A stretch of DNA of 56,077 bases from Desulfovibrionaceae bacterium (GTDB lineage Bacteria; Desulfobacterota; Desulfovibrionia; Desulfovibrionales; Desulfovibrionaceae): contig WSYE01000008.1 of the NCBI GenBank assembly GCA_009773665.1, forward strand, positions 1 to 56,077, read 5' to 3'. Positions within the stretch are counted from its first letter, which is position 1. Every line of letters begins with the position of its first letter. The position numbers and the translations under genes were made by a program. This document shows positions 41,886 through 50,021 of the stretch, one piece after another. The notes beneath the pieces are model-generated. The model made no database searches. It was not told where the DNA came from and was given only the letters and a program-made list of their open reading frames with translations.

Positions 41886-43850
41886 CTAGGCCGCCAGGCC
41901 CAGCTTCTGCATTTCACCGTTCAACATGCCCATGATGGCGTCCGGCAGGGCCACGCCTTGCTTATCCGCTGCGCCAAGCAAGGCCTGCACGTTGGCCATG
42001 GCCTGAGCCTGGGCCTCCTTGGCCAGCTGCTCCTGCTCATACTGCTGGGCCTCTTCCTCGGTGCGCACGGGGATGTTCAGGTCCATGAGCTTCAGGCCTT
42101 CCACCAGCAGCTCGCGGTCCTTCACATAGCGGTGGAAGCGCGGGCTGTCGGTCATCTGAATAGCCTTCAGCATCTGCTCGGCCTGGAGTTCGCGGGCGAT
42201 GAGCGCGCTACTGCCGATGGCCTTGATAACGAAATCACCCTTGATGTCCTCGCGCGGGTTGAAGCGCATGTTCCAGTAGTAGGACCAGGTGATGTGCGGG
42301 CGGGTGACGGAGATATCGAACTGGGCCACCAGGCCCTTGATGACGATGTTGGCCGCGCCCATAAGCATGGACAGGCCGCTTGCCGTCTCCGCAGCGCCGC
42401 CGACGGCATTGTCCCCGCCCATGAACCGGGGCGTGGTCAGCTCGTCGCTCCAGTCGGCCATGAGCTTGGCCACCATCAAAAGGTCCTGGACGTTCGAGGG
42501 CACAGTGAAGAAGTTGAGCGCCGTTTTCATGTCCTCGACGTTCTTGAACTTCCACGTTTTGAACGGGTAGTGGTCGTCTGGGTCCGTACCCTCGTGCAGG
42601 GCGCTCATGTTCACCGCGACCTGCGGCCCGGCGCAGGCGGCCGCATTGTCCAGGATCATGCGCACGGCGGTGTTGAACGCGCTTTGTGGGTGGCGCATGA
42701 CGGAAGCCACGCCCTCCGGGAAGAACCCGGTTTCGTCGCGTCCGAACATGAAGAAACAGTAGGGGATGTCGATGCCCTCTATGGGCGCCAGCACGGCCTT
42801 GACCACGCGCTCGCCCAGGAGCCAGACATTGGCCGCGTAGGCCCCGGTCTCATCGGCCACCTCGACCCCGGCGTCGGCCAGCTCCTTGCCGGAAAGATAG
42901 CCCCAGCGCTCCAGCAGCCTGTAGCGCCCCGGAACGCCCGTCGCGCTGGCCTTGTAGTCCTCAAGCGACATGCCGCGCAGGTTGGACTCGTACTCCTCCA
43001 GCTCCGCGTCTCCGTCGGGATGATCCTTGATGTGCTCGCTGATGGCGGCAGTGTCGAAGCCCGGCCAGGCTTCCAGCTCCTTCAGATCCTTCAAGGTCTT
43101 GAGGTGGCTTTGCCAGACGAAGCGCAGGCCCGAGGGCTCCAGGGCCGTCATGTCGGGGAAGATGTCCCAGATGGACACGAACTCGCGGAAGGGCCAGTAT
43201 TCGCCCTCTTCCTGGCCCAGAATCCACCCGGCCTCGCCGGAGTACATGAACTTCTCGCGCTTGCGGCGCTCCACCAGGGGACCTTTCAACACGCCGCAGC
43301 CGTAAAGCACACCCTGAAAGACCATGCGCTCGCAGATGGAGCGGTAGGAGGCCCGGCCCGGCCCCTCGGCCAGTTGCCCCTCCATCTCCGTGCTCATCTT
43401 CTCGGCAGCGTCATTGGCCAGAGACAGCGTCAGGTCACGCAGCTCCCGCTCGCTCAAATGGGGCACTTCGCCTGGCCGCAACGGGCGGCCAAGCTCGGCT
43501 TCGAGCTTGGCCGCCCGCCGGTACTCCTCCATGAGCACAACCTCACGCAGCAGGTCGGGGTGAACCTCGGGCGTGGTTGAAGGCTCAAGGGTCCAATTCT
43601 TCTCGCCCTTGGCTGGAAATTGCAGGTCAATCAGGCGCGCGGTGAGGGCATCGACCTTGGTCTTGGTCTTGCGCAGGTAGATCTTGCTGCGGTTCTTCTT
43701 GATCCGCTTGAGCACCTTGGGCTCATAGATGCCCAGGTACTGGCGCAGGTCCATGGCCCAGCGCTCCTCATAGGGACGGCGCAACGCGGCGTTGTTCGTG
43801 AACTCGCCGCGCAGCTTTATCCCAAGCGCCTGGACCGCAACTTCACTCAT
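41886..43850 (-). CDS. Portal protein
   Basis: A 654-residue protein with the long-portal pattern of short-tailed phages: a helical N-terminus (RPYEERWAMDLRQYLGIYEP), KTKTKVDALTARLIDLQFPA, a central wing, the crown helices and a Gln/Glu-rich C-terminus (EEEAQQYEQEQLAKEAQAQA). The start overlaps the Rz stop (ATGA). Twelve copies should form the DNA entry vertex that binds TerL and the adaptors. Confidence 0.85.
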   Translation of the reverse strand: MSEVAVQALGIKLRGEFTNNAALRRPYEERWAMDLRQYLGIYEPKVLKRIKKNRSKIYLRKTKTKVDALTARLIDLQFPAKGEKNWTLEPSTTPEVHPDLLREVVLMEEYRRAAKLEAELGRPLRPGEVPHLSERELRDLTLSLANDAAEKMSTEMEGQLAEGPGRASYRSICERMVFQGVLYGCGVLKGPLVERRKREKFMYSGEAGWILGQEEGEYWPFREFVSIWDIFPDMTALEPSGLRFVWQSHLKTLKDLKELEAWPGFDTAAISEHIKDHPDGDAELEEYESNLRGMSLEDYKASATGVPGRYRLLERWGYLSGKELADAGVEVADETGAYAANVWLLGERVVKAVLAPIEGIDIPYCFFMFGRDETGFFPEGVASVMRHPQSAFNTAVRMILDNAAACAGPQVAVNMSALHEGTDPDDHYPFKTWKFKNVEDMKTALNFFTVPSNVQDLLMVAKLMADWSDELTTPRFMGGDNAVGGAAETASGLSMLMGAANIVIKGLVAQFDISVTRPHITWSYYWNMRFNPREDIKGDFVIKAIGSSALIARELQAEQMLKAIQMTDSPRFHRYVKDRELLVEGLKLMDLNIPVRTEEEAQQYEQEQLAKEAQAQAMANVQALLGAADKQGVALPDAIMGMLNGEMQKLGLAA

Positions 43851-44458
43851 TGTGCCCACGCCTCCAAAAGCTTGAGCCTGGCCGCGCTCACGTCCTCCAG
43901 GCTGCGCACATAGGTTCCCATGTCCCGGTCCCAGGTCAGGGAGTCGGCTACGGATGCGACGCCGCGTACCCCGGAGCGAACTCGTCCGGCTTCACCGGGT
44001 CGGCTTTGAGCTCCGCCGGGATCAGTCGCGTTGGCGGCGGTGTTGGAATGAACACCGTAGAAGGCGTCGTTGCGCAGGCCGACATACTCAGGGCCAAACA
44101 CACAAGCAGCAGGCACAGTCTGCGCAACATCGTTAATCCTCCGGGTGATGGCCGCGCGGGCAGTGGCCAGCTCGCTGCGAGTGGTGATGAGATCGAAGGC
44201 CAGCTCGTTGCCGCGCTTGGCCAGGCGCACGGTCTCCTGCATGGCTTCTGCGGTGGCGTTGGCTCCGGCCTTGGCGTAGCCAGCCTCAAGCGTCTTGATC
44301 TCGGCCTTGCCCAGGGCCTCGGCCTTATCAAAGCCCTGCCCGTAGCCCCACCAGCAGGCCCCGAGACCGACCACAACAACGAACAAAAGCAGGCCCAGGA
44401 TCAGGGCCAGCTTGCGGTAGCCGGAGGAGGGGTCGAGAAAGGACAGTCCGGGCAACAT
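43847..44458 (-). CDS. Rz: Inner-membrane spanin (Rz-like)
   Basis: A 203-residue protein with one N-terminal membrane helix (LALILGLLLFVVVVGLGACW, about 16-36) and a long periplasmic helix. It overlaps the lytic enzyme stop (TGATG) and contains the Rz1 gene in another frame, the classic Rz/Rz1 arrangement. With Rz1 it should span the periplasm and fuse inner and outer membranes in the last step of lysis. Confidence 0.75.
   Translation of the reverse strand: MLPGLSFLDPSSGYRKLALILGLLLFVVVVGLGACWWGYGQGFDKAEALGKAEIKTLEAGYAKAGANATAEAMQETVRLAKRGNELAFDLITTRSELATARAAITRRINDVAQTVPAACVFGPEYVGLRNDAFYGVHSNTAANATDPGGAQSRPGEAGRVRSGVRGVASVADSLTWDRDMGTYVRSLEDVSAARLKLLEAWAQ
43948..44130 (-). CDS. Rz1: Outer-membrane spanin lipoprotein (Rz1) embedded in Rz
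   Basis: A 60-residue protein wholly inside Rz in another frame. The signal sequence MLRRLCLLLVCLALSMSAC ends in a lipobox (SMSAC), and the mature part is Pro-rich (PTPPPTRLIP), as in known Rz1 proteins. GGAGG lies 7 bases before the ATG. It is missing from simple gene lists because of the overlap. Confidence 0.85.
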   Translation of the reverse strand: MLRRLCLLLVCLALSMSACATTPSTVFIPTPPPTRLIPAELKADPVKPDEFAPGYAASHP

Positions 44459-45123
44459 CACGGCACCCCTCTCATGGCGACGCCCGGACCCCAGGGCAGG
44501 TAGAGCCACTGGTGCCGGTCAATGGCCTTGTCGTAGTTCCGGTTTTCCCTGAAGAACTCAGCGGCCCGGCCATTATTGACCTGCGCCACATCGGCAGCGC
44601 TGTTCGGGTTCAGGCCCAGGGCCTTGGCCTTGGCGCGGTCCTTTTGCACCCAGCCCCAACCGCCGTTGTATCCCCAGAGGGCAAAGCGCCAACGATCCCC
44701 GTCCGTGGCCGCGAAAGCCGCAGCGTCGTAGAGCGACTTGTCGTAGATGCAAAGCGCCAGGAGCGCCCAACGCGGGTCCGTTGGCGCACCACTCGGGGAT
44801 GACCTGCCCAGATCCTGCGGATGCAGGCGGGCCATGTCCCGCGCGGTCCCCGGCGTGAACTGCGCCAGGCCCGAGGCGTAGGCGCTCTTGGCCATGGGGT
44901 TCCAGGCGCTCTCTTGGTGTACCTGGCCAGCCAGCAGGGCCACAGGCGCAGTCATGCCGAACACGTAGCGAGCGGAACGGATGAGGTCTCTGCGGTAGCG
45001 CTCGGCCTGGGGCGGGGTGGACGCGGCATGGGCCATGGACGCAAAAGCAGCCAGCACGGCCCCGACCATCAGAATGGCCAGGAGCGTCGAAACGGCGGCA
45101 GTCGGGATCCGCCGCGCGCTCAC
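44458..45123 (-). CDS. Lytic transglycosylase endolysin
   Basis: A 221-residue protein. An N-terminal hydrophobic segment (VSTLLAILMVGAVLAAFASMAHA) acts as a signal peptide or release anchor. The SLT-type domain has the catalytic Glu in GQVHQESAWNP, then ASGLAQFTPGTA and the GYNGGWGW motif. GTG at 45123 overlaps the holin stop (GTGA). It cuts peptidoglycan between MurNAc and GlcNAc. Its export signal means it may not strictly need the holin. Confidence 0.8.
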   Translation of the reverse strand: MSARRIPTAAVSTLLAILMVGAVLAAFASMAHAASTPPQAERYRRDLIRSARYVFGMTAPVALLAGQVHQESAWNPMAKSAYASGLAQFTPGTARDMARLHPQDLGRSSPSGAPTDPRWALLALCIYDKSLYDAAAFAATDGDRWRFALWGYNGGWGWVQKDRAKAKALGLNPNSAADVAQVNNGRAAEFFRENRNYDKAIDRHQWLYLPWGPGVAMRGVP

Positions 45124-45461
45124 AGCGCAAGCCCGAAGCCGAAGGCGAACACGGCCATAAAGAGCGCCCGACGGTGCATGCTGTTCAGGTGCATGGTTCG
45201 GTCGGCCAAGTCCTTGAACTTGCCAGGCCGCGCATAGTGGAACACGATCATGTCCACGATCAGGCCCAGAGTCGCGCCGAGCCACATGACGAAGGCCTTG
45301 TGCAGCAACAGCGCCCATGGGTCGATAACCACCACGCCGCCGGGGTAGATGGCGGGAGCCGGGGCGAACAGGGCTTCGACAAGACCGATGATCAGCGCGC
45401 CGAGCAGCATGGCCAGCAACTGGCCGGGCCGGGGCAGCTTGAGTTTGGAGATCAGGCTCAT
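45120..45461 (-). CDS. Putative holin
   Basis: A 113-residue protein with two or three membrane helices: LAMLLGALIIGLVEALF, ALLLHKAFVMWLGATLGLIVDM and RALFMAVFAFGFGLAL, with basic residues between. Size and position directly before the endolysin fit a holin. The stop overlaps the endolysin start and the start overlaps the upstream gene stop. Confidence 0.7.
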   Translation of the reverse strand: MSLISKLKLPRPGQLLAMLLGALIIGLVEALFAPAPAIYPGGVVVIDPWALLLHKAFVMWLGATLGLIVDMIVFHYARPGKFKDLADRTMHLNSMHRRALFMAVFAFGFGLAL

Positions 45462-45751
45462 TGGACACCTCCGTCGTTATTGAGGATGGCCGCCTTTGTC
45501 TCGTCCGGGATGTCCGAGTGCACGACAAGCGCGCGGCTCATGTTGAGATTCACCCGCAGGGTCCGCTTCACGCTGTCCAACTGATCCCGCAAGACGGCGC
45601 GCTCCTGGCATTGCAGTTTGCGCTGCGTGTCGCATTCATCCTTGGTCACGTAGCGCGTGTCGCTGTTGCCCTTCATGGCAAAGACAGTGACCACGATGCT
45701 GATAAGCCCGACCAGGGCGGCGAGCAGCGAGGCTGTGAGTGCGTTGAATTC
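45458..45751 (-). CDS. Small membrane protein of the lysis cassette
   Basis: A 97-residue protein with one N-terminal membrane helix (LLAALVGLISIVVTVFAM) and a coiled-coil-like polar C-terminus. GGAGAGG precedes the ATG at 45751. First gene of the lysis cassette; may be a holin partner or antiholin. Confidence 0.55.
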   Translation of the reverse strand, partial: EFNALTASLLAALVGLISIVVTVFAMKGNSDTRYVTKDECDTQRKLQCQERAVLRDQLDSVKRTLRVNLNMSRALVVHSDIPDETKAAILNNDGGVQ

Positions 45752-45872
45752 CATCCGCCGTCCTCTCCTGTCTTTCCCCCGCTGTGTCGGCCCCCGGCAT
45801 GCACCAGGGGCCGACGTTGGGCGGGGCATCGCTCAACCGTGGCAAGGGGCTCGCAGCCAAAGTCGTATCATG

Positions 45873-45940
45873 GGATTTTGAGTCAGACGGGGGCGGTAAC
45901 GTGGGGTAACGTCGGGTAACATGGGGTAACGTCGGGTAAC
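45873..45940. repeat. GGTAAC tandem repeats beside an att-core-like 12-mer
   Basis: GGTAAC occurs five times at 10-bp spacing between 45895 and 45940 (alternating GTCGGGTAAC and GTGGGGTAAC forms). Just left of it, 45873-45884 is ggattttgagtc, identical to the first 12 bases of the attachment core. The GGGGTAAC unit also matches the repeats beside the P4-type integrase remnant at 497-567. Confidence 0.5.
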
Positions 45941-45972
45941 AAAAAAAACCATTGACAACATTTTGAACAAAG

Positions 45973-45993
45973 AAAAACCCCGCCTGGGCGGGG
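45973..45993 (-). terminator. Intrinsic terminator after the packaging genes
   Basis: CCCCGCC (45978-45984) and GGCGGGG (45987-45993) form a tight stem; on the minus strand it is followed by TTTTT (complement of 45973-45977). It would end transcripts from TerS/TerL and separate them from the lysis genes. Confidence 0.8.
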
Positions 45994-46071
45994 CCTCTTC
46001 CTGTTGGACGGGAAACGCGCGTTGTATCTTCGCGTATGTTTTCCCGTGCATGGGCGGGAGCGGCATCACAC

Positions 46072-46302
46072 CTAGGGTTCGGCCCCGTGGCACTCGGCGC
46101 ACCATTCGCGGTACAGGCCGAGCACACCAACTTTGTCCGCCCGCACGGTTTTGCGCTTGGCCTGGCCATGCTGGGTGAACACCCGGCCACCCCGCTCGGC
46201 GTCGTAGGTAACCAGAACGGAGACAACCCCCATACGCACTCCCAGGAACTCCCGGATGGCCCTGTGCCCGCGCAGCATGCCGTTCTGTGTCTCATTGGCC
46301 AT
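46072..46302 (-). CDS. Small late protein
   Basis: A 76-residue protein (MANETQNGMLRGHRAIREFL...) with a C-terminal CxxC (EWCAECHG) that could bind metal. It starts directly after the stop of the upstream gene, with a G-rich site overlapping that stop, and ends before the terminator at 45973. No family recognised. Confidence 0.55.
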   Translation of the reverse strand: MANETQNGMLRGHRAIREFLGVRMGVVSVLVTYDAERGGRVFTQHGQAKRKTVRADKVGVLGLYREWCAECHGAEP

Positions 46303-46303
46303 G

Positions 46304-46978
46304 CTAGTACCCCCCGATGTCGTCTGCCGGGCCGTTTGAGGTCTGGCGAGTTATGCCCTGCCCCATAGCCGTCACGGGGCTGTCCAGGTCGATAGAGGCC
46401 AGCGCCCAGAGGAACGCAGCCAAGAGCGGGTACAATTCCAGGCTGCGGGAAAGTTCCGCACGCTGCCTGCTCTTGTATTCCCTGGCCACCATGGAGCCCT
46501 CGCCAAAGAACAGCGTCTTGACGCCACGGGTGCGCCGCTCGAACAAGCGGTCATAGGCCGCCCAGTCGCGGCTGCCGTTCACGCTGGGGGGCAGGGCCAG
46601 GTCAAGCTGGGGCAGGCGCAGACGGCGACGCCCGTCGTTGTAGTCCGTGACCAGGCGCATCTCCGGCGCGGAGACAGGGGTCATCCAGGCTCGGCAGGAA
46701 AGCACCTCGCTCCACAGGCTGGCGCGGCGCAGCAGCTGGTCCGGGTCATCATGGGTGTACTCGGCGGCGATCTCGACCTTGCGCATGTCCAGGCCGCTCA
46801 TGGGCTCCTGGTGTTCCACCAGCACAACGAGCGCTCCGGGCCGGATGTCGCGCGGCCAGGCCAGAGCGCCCACCACGCGGCGGTACAAGGCCTTGGTTGC
46901 CTTGTTCTGGTACTGCATCAGGCCGGGGCTGAAAGGGTTCTGCTTGATGCCGATGTCTGCGATGCTTTGCGTCTCCAC
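46304..46978 (-). CDS. Late protein after TerL
   Basis: A 224-residue protein; mixed helix and strand with a central ALVVLVEHQEPMSGLD. AGGAGG precedes the GTG at 46978. Genes of this type are found next to the large terminase in related podovirus-like prophages. Function unknown. Confidence 0.6.
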   Translation of the reverse strand: METQSIADIGIKQNPFSPGLMQYQNKATKALYRRVVGALAWPRDIRPGALVVLVEHQEPMSGLDMRKVEIAAEYTHDDPDQLLRRASLWSEVLSCRAWMTPVSAPEMRLVTDYNDGRRRLRLPQLDLALPPSVNGSRDWAAYDRLFERRTRGVKTLFFGEGSMVAREYKSRQRAELSRSLELYPLLAAFLWALASIDLDSPVTAMGQGITRQTSNGPADDIGGY

Positions 46979-46988
46979 GTTTGGCCTC

Positions 46989-48479
46989 CTAGCTCATGTC
47001 CCGGTCTTGCGTGAGCCCGGAACCGTTCTTGAGATAATCCAGGGCCTCGGCCATAACGTCCACCTGGTCCTTGAATTTTCCGTTGGGGAACATGACCACC
47101 TCGTTTTTGAACGCAGGAAGCCACGGGGCGCTCTCCGGCACCCACACGTTGCCGCCCTTAACCGTGGACGCCTGGGCGCGGGCACGGGTCTCCTTGCCGT
47201 CCTTGCCCAGCACGTAGGGGATCACCGGAACCTTGGTGTCCTTTTGCAGGTCCTGGATCACGCTGGTGCCGCTGCTCTTGTCCTCCACCACAACCTCGTC
47301 CACGCCCCCGGCCTCATAGTCGTCGACCATGCGCTGTTTGAGGGTCGGGTAGTCCATGCGCTCGCGCAGCACGTGCAACAGGTAGTAGCCGTTTTGGGCC
47401 TCGCCCCAGCGCTCGCGCACCGAATAGGCCGCCCCATCCTTGACCGACTGCGCGGTGTCCCAAAAGTCCACAATGCGCTCGAACCGGGGCAGCTCAGTGT
47501 AGGTCTGGAACCACTCCCACTTGAAGATGCCGCCGCCCGGCGGGGTGGGCTCCTGCTGGAACTGCCCGGCGTACTCCGCCTCGTGCATCTTGCGCTTGAT
47601 CTTCTCCAGGGCCTCGCCGGTGAACCGCTCCGGCCAGAGCAGCTCGCCTTCCTTGGTGCGGGGGTCCTCAAAGCCGAGCGGCGTCTTGACGTAGCGCCTG
47701 CCCTCGTACTCGGCAGGCAGGCACAGGTGCACCCAGCCGCCCTGTTCGAGCAGGTGCCCAGACAGGTCATTCTCGTGGACGCGCTGCCCCACGACCACGA
47801 ACGCGCCCCGCTCCGGGTCATCGAGGCGGTTGGACATGGAGTTGTCCCACCAATCGAGCACAGACAGGCGCTTTGTCTCCCGGTCCTGGCTCACGTCCTT
47901 GACGTTGTGCGGATCGTCGCAGAACACGTAGTCGCCGCCCTCGCCGGTCGCCTTGCCGCCGGAGGAGGAGACGAAACGCGAGCCGCCGTGGGTGTTCTCG
48001 AACTTGCTCTTTTCGTTCTGGTCGCTCTTAATGCTGACCTTAGAGCCCCAGCGCTCCTGGTACCACGGGCTTTCGATGATGGTGCGGGCCTTCTGGTTGT
48101 CGCGCCGGGCCAGGGTCAATTCGTAGGAGGAGTTGAAAGAGCGCCTGCCCGGAGCCCAGGTCCACACCCAAGGCACAAAGCACACGCTGATGCCGATGCT
48201 CTTCATGTGGCGCGGGGGCATGTTGACCAGCAGCTCACGGATCTCGAACGTGGCCACGGCCTCCATGTGCTCGCAGATGGCCCCGATGTGCCAGCCGTCG
48301 ACAAAGGGCCGGGCAGGCTCGATGATGTGCCAAGACTGGAGGATGAAGTCGTGGTAGCTCATCTCCGGCTTGATGACGAGCTGCTCGGCGTTTGCGGCAG
48401 GCAGACTGGTTTGCAGGTTCAGGACGAAGTTTTGCAACAGGCTGCCCCCGCCGCCAGGCCCGAGGGTCCGCTTCTTCAT
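46989..48479 (-). CDS. terL: Terminase large subunit
   Basis: A 496-residue packaging motor. The ATPase has a Walker A-like NMPPRHMKS (about 86-94) and a Walker B CDD (about 187-189). The RNase H-like nuclease has IVDFWDTAQ (about 335), VVVEDKSSG and a late Asp (KDQVDVMAEAL). The short N-terminal part carries a YHDFILQSWHIIEP element as in related terminases. GGGGG precedes the ATG. It cuts concatemers and pumps DNA into the capsid through the portal. Confidence 0.9.
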   Translation of the reverse strand: MKKRTLGPGGGGSLLQNFVLNLQTSLPAANAEQLVIKPEMSYHDFILQSWHIIEPARPFVDGWHIGAICEHMEAVATFEIRELLVNMPPRHMKSIGISVCFVPWVWTWAPGRRSFNSSYELTLARRDNQKARTIIESPWYQERWGSKVSIKSDQNEKSKFENTHGGSRFVSSSGGKATGEGGDYVFCDDPHNVKDVSQDRETKRLSVLDWWDNSMSNRLDDPERGAFVVVGQRVHENDLSGHLLEQGGWVHLCLPAEYEGRRYVKTPLGFEDPRTKEGELLWPERFTGEALEKIKRKMHEAEYAGQFQQEPTPPGGGIFKWEWFQTYTELPRFERIVDFWDTAQSVKDGAAYSVRERWGEAQNGYYLLHVLRERMDYPTLKQRMVDDYEAGGVDEVVVEDKSSGTSVIQDLQKDTKVPVIPYVLGKDGKETRARAQASTVKGGNVWVPESAPWLPAFKNEVVMFPNGKFKDQVDVMAEALDYLKNGSGLTQDRDMS

Positions 48480-48513
48480 GCAGACCCCCGGCCAAGGGCG
48501 AAGCTGAGCTTCG

Positions 48514-49122
48514 CTACTCCAGCTTGCGCGAGCGCATGAAGCGGATCAGCGTGGTGTCCGAAACGTCGAGGATGCGCGCCAAGCTGGCCTTGCTCACACG
48601 CTTGGCGCGAAAATCCTTGATCTCCGACTCCCGACCGTCCAGGACCGACTTGCCGGTGCTGCCCTTGGGCCGCCCTAGGGTCTTGCCCTCGGCCCGCGCC
48701 CGCGCCAAGCCCGCCTTGGTCCGTTCGCTTATGAGGTCGCGCTCTATCTCGGCCAGAAGCCCAAAGAGCCCCACCAGAATCTTGCCCTGCACATCCCGCT
48801 TGCCGCCGTTGACGCGGATGTTCTCCTTGAGCGTCACCAACCCCACCCCGGCGGCGGCCAGCTTGTCCACGGTCTGCACCACTTCGCCCAAGCTGCGCCC
48901 CAGGCGCGACAGCTCTGCCACCACAAGCGTGTCCCCAGCCGCAAGCTGACCGGCAAGCTCCTCCAGGCCGCGTTCCTTGGCCGAGCGCCGCGAGGACATC
49001 TCGCGCTCCATCCAGTCCGTGATCTGCACGCCTTCCCGGTTGGCCCAGGAGAGAATTTCCAGTCTCTGGTTCGAGATGTCCTGCTTGTCCGTGCTCACCC
49101 GCAAATAGGCTATGGTCGCCAT
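48514..49122 (-). CDS. Small serine recombinase (resolvase/invertase type)
   Basis: A 202-residue protein. The catalytic domain has YLRVSTDKQ with the Ser nucleophile (S10), then DTLVVAELSRLGRS, and ends with a helix-turn-helix (SKASLARILDVSDTTLIRFM). Complete for the family. It is located between terminase small and large subunits, an unusual site. No invertible segment was found by eye beside it. It might resolve phage multimers or be an inserted cargo gene. Confidence 0.85.
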   Translation of the reverse strand: MATIAYLRVSTDKQDISNQRLEILSWANREGVQITDWMEREMSSRRSAKERGLEELAGQLAAGDTLVVAELSRLGRSLGEVVQTVDKLAAAGVGLVTLKENIRVNGGKRDVQGKILVGLFGLLAEIERDLISERTKAGLARARAEGKTLGRPKGSTGKSVLDGRESEIKDFRAKRVSKASLARILDVSDTTLIRFMRSRKLE

Positions 49123-49252
49123 GTTCGCCCCCGTTTTTCAGGTCCGCTGCGTCAAAACCGTTCCCACGGCTTTTTTGTGCCTGATTCACGGCGCGAAAGC
49201 AAACGTTTTTAAGCATTATTATGCTGCCTCTTTACGGTCGTTTTCATGTTGA

Positions 49253-49894
49253 TTAATCCTGCGCGAAATTCACATTGCCGCCGGGGATGTCCAGGCTGGA
49301 CCGAAAGGCCTGCACCTGGACAAGGCGCGCCATGATCCGCTGCTGCACCTCGGGCGCTGCGGCCTTGATCTCGTCCATGACCACGCCCTGGAACTCCTCC
49401 ACGCGCTTCATGTTGAAGGCCTCCCGCTGCATGGCAAAAATGAACTCAAGCTGTTTCCTGGACTCGCCCAGGAGCTTCACGGCCAGGTCGCCCAGGCTGC
49501 CCTTGGGACCGGCCAGCCGCCGCAGTTTGTAGCGCGCCTCGCGGCCAGCCTCGGCGTTCTCGTCGGTCTTGATGACCACGCTGACCAGGTCCAGGATGTA
49601 CTGGGCCTGCTCGGCCAAGGACGCCAGGCGCGCGCCGCTGTCCGAAAGTTGGGCCTTCATAAGCTCCTGCCCGGCCTGCTGCGCGGGGATATTCCGGGCA
49701 ACGGCAAGCTCCATGCGCTTGAGCGTCTTGCACACCGCCGGGCCGCTGACCGAGAAATATTCTGCGGCCTGACTCTGGTTCCACCCATGCCGCACCATCA
49801 GCTCCGTCAAAACCTTCCGGTCGATGGAACCGGAACCCCGTGAAGGGTGATCTTTCAGCTCGCCCAGATCCGCGCCCACGTCTTGCTCGCCCAT
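49253..49894 (-). CDS. terS: Terminase small subunit
   Basis: A 213-residue protein. The N-terminal helix-turn-helix (ELMVRHGWNQSQAAEYFSVSGPAVCKTL, shown only in part by residues 32-55) is the DNA-binding part; the rest is helical with an oligomerisation region. G-run GGGGGG precedes the ATG. It should recognise the packaging site, likely close by at 49916..50021. Confidence 0.7.
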   Translation of the reverse strand: MGEQDVGADLGELKDHPSRGSGSIDRKVLTELMVRHGWNQSQAAEYFSVSGPAVCKTLKRMELAVARNIPAQQAGQELMKAQLSDSGARLASLAEQAQYILDLVSVVIKTDENAEAGREARYKLRRLAGPKGSLGDLAVKLLGESRKQLEFIFAMQREAFNMKRVEEFQGVVMDEIKAAAPEVQQRIMARLVQVQAFRSSLDIPGGNVNFAQD

Positions 49895-49915
49895 CTTGCC
49901 CCCCCGTATTTACTG

Positions 49916-50021
49916 CTTAACCACCCGGCTTAACTCTCGTTTACCCCTGTCTTTACCCTTGTCCCAGGTTCTTAACCAAACCTTAACTTTCTCCCCGGCT
50001 TTGACGGTCAAGCCCTTAACC
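49916..50021. repeat. CTTAAC iterons between terS and the replication gene
   Basis: CTTAAC(C/T) occurs at 49916, 49929, 49971, 49982 and 50015, all in the same orientation, with related TTTACCC units at 49941 and 49952. The stretch is A+T-rich against G+C-rich surroundings. Candidate packaging site or replication origin. Confidence 0.5.

Larger units (their letters stand above)
45752..46071. other. Non-coding gap between packaging and lysis genes
   Basis: No convincing gene. It holds the att-like 12-mer and GGTAAC repeats (45873..45940) and a terminator (45973..45993). The lysis genes start directly downstream on the minus strand, so a promoter must lie here or upstream readthrough must occur; no clear -35/-10 pair was seen. 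Confidence 0.5.

Noticed and set aside
48476..49216. 246-codon minus-strand ORF overlapping the serine recombinase in another frame
   Set aside because: Same-strand shadow; the recombinase frame has all family motifs and the alternative is Gly/His/Arg-rich.
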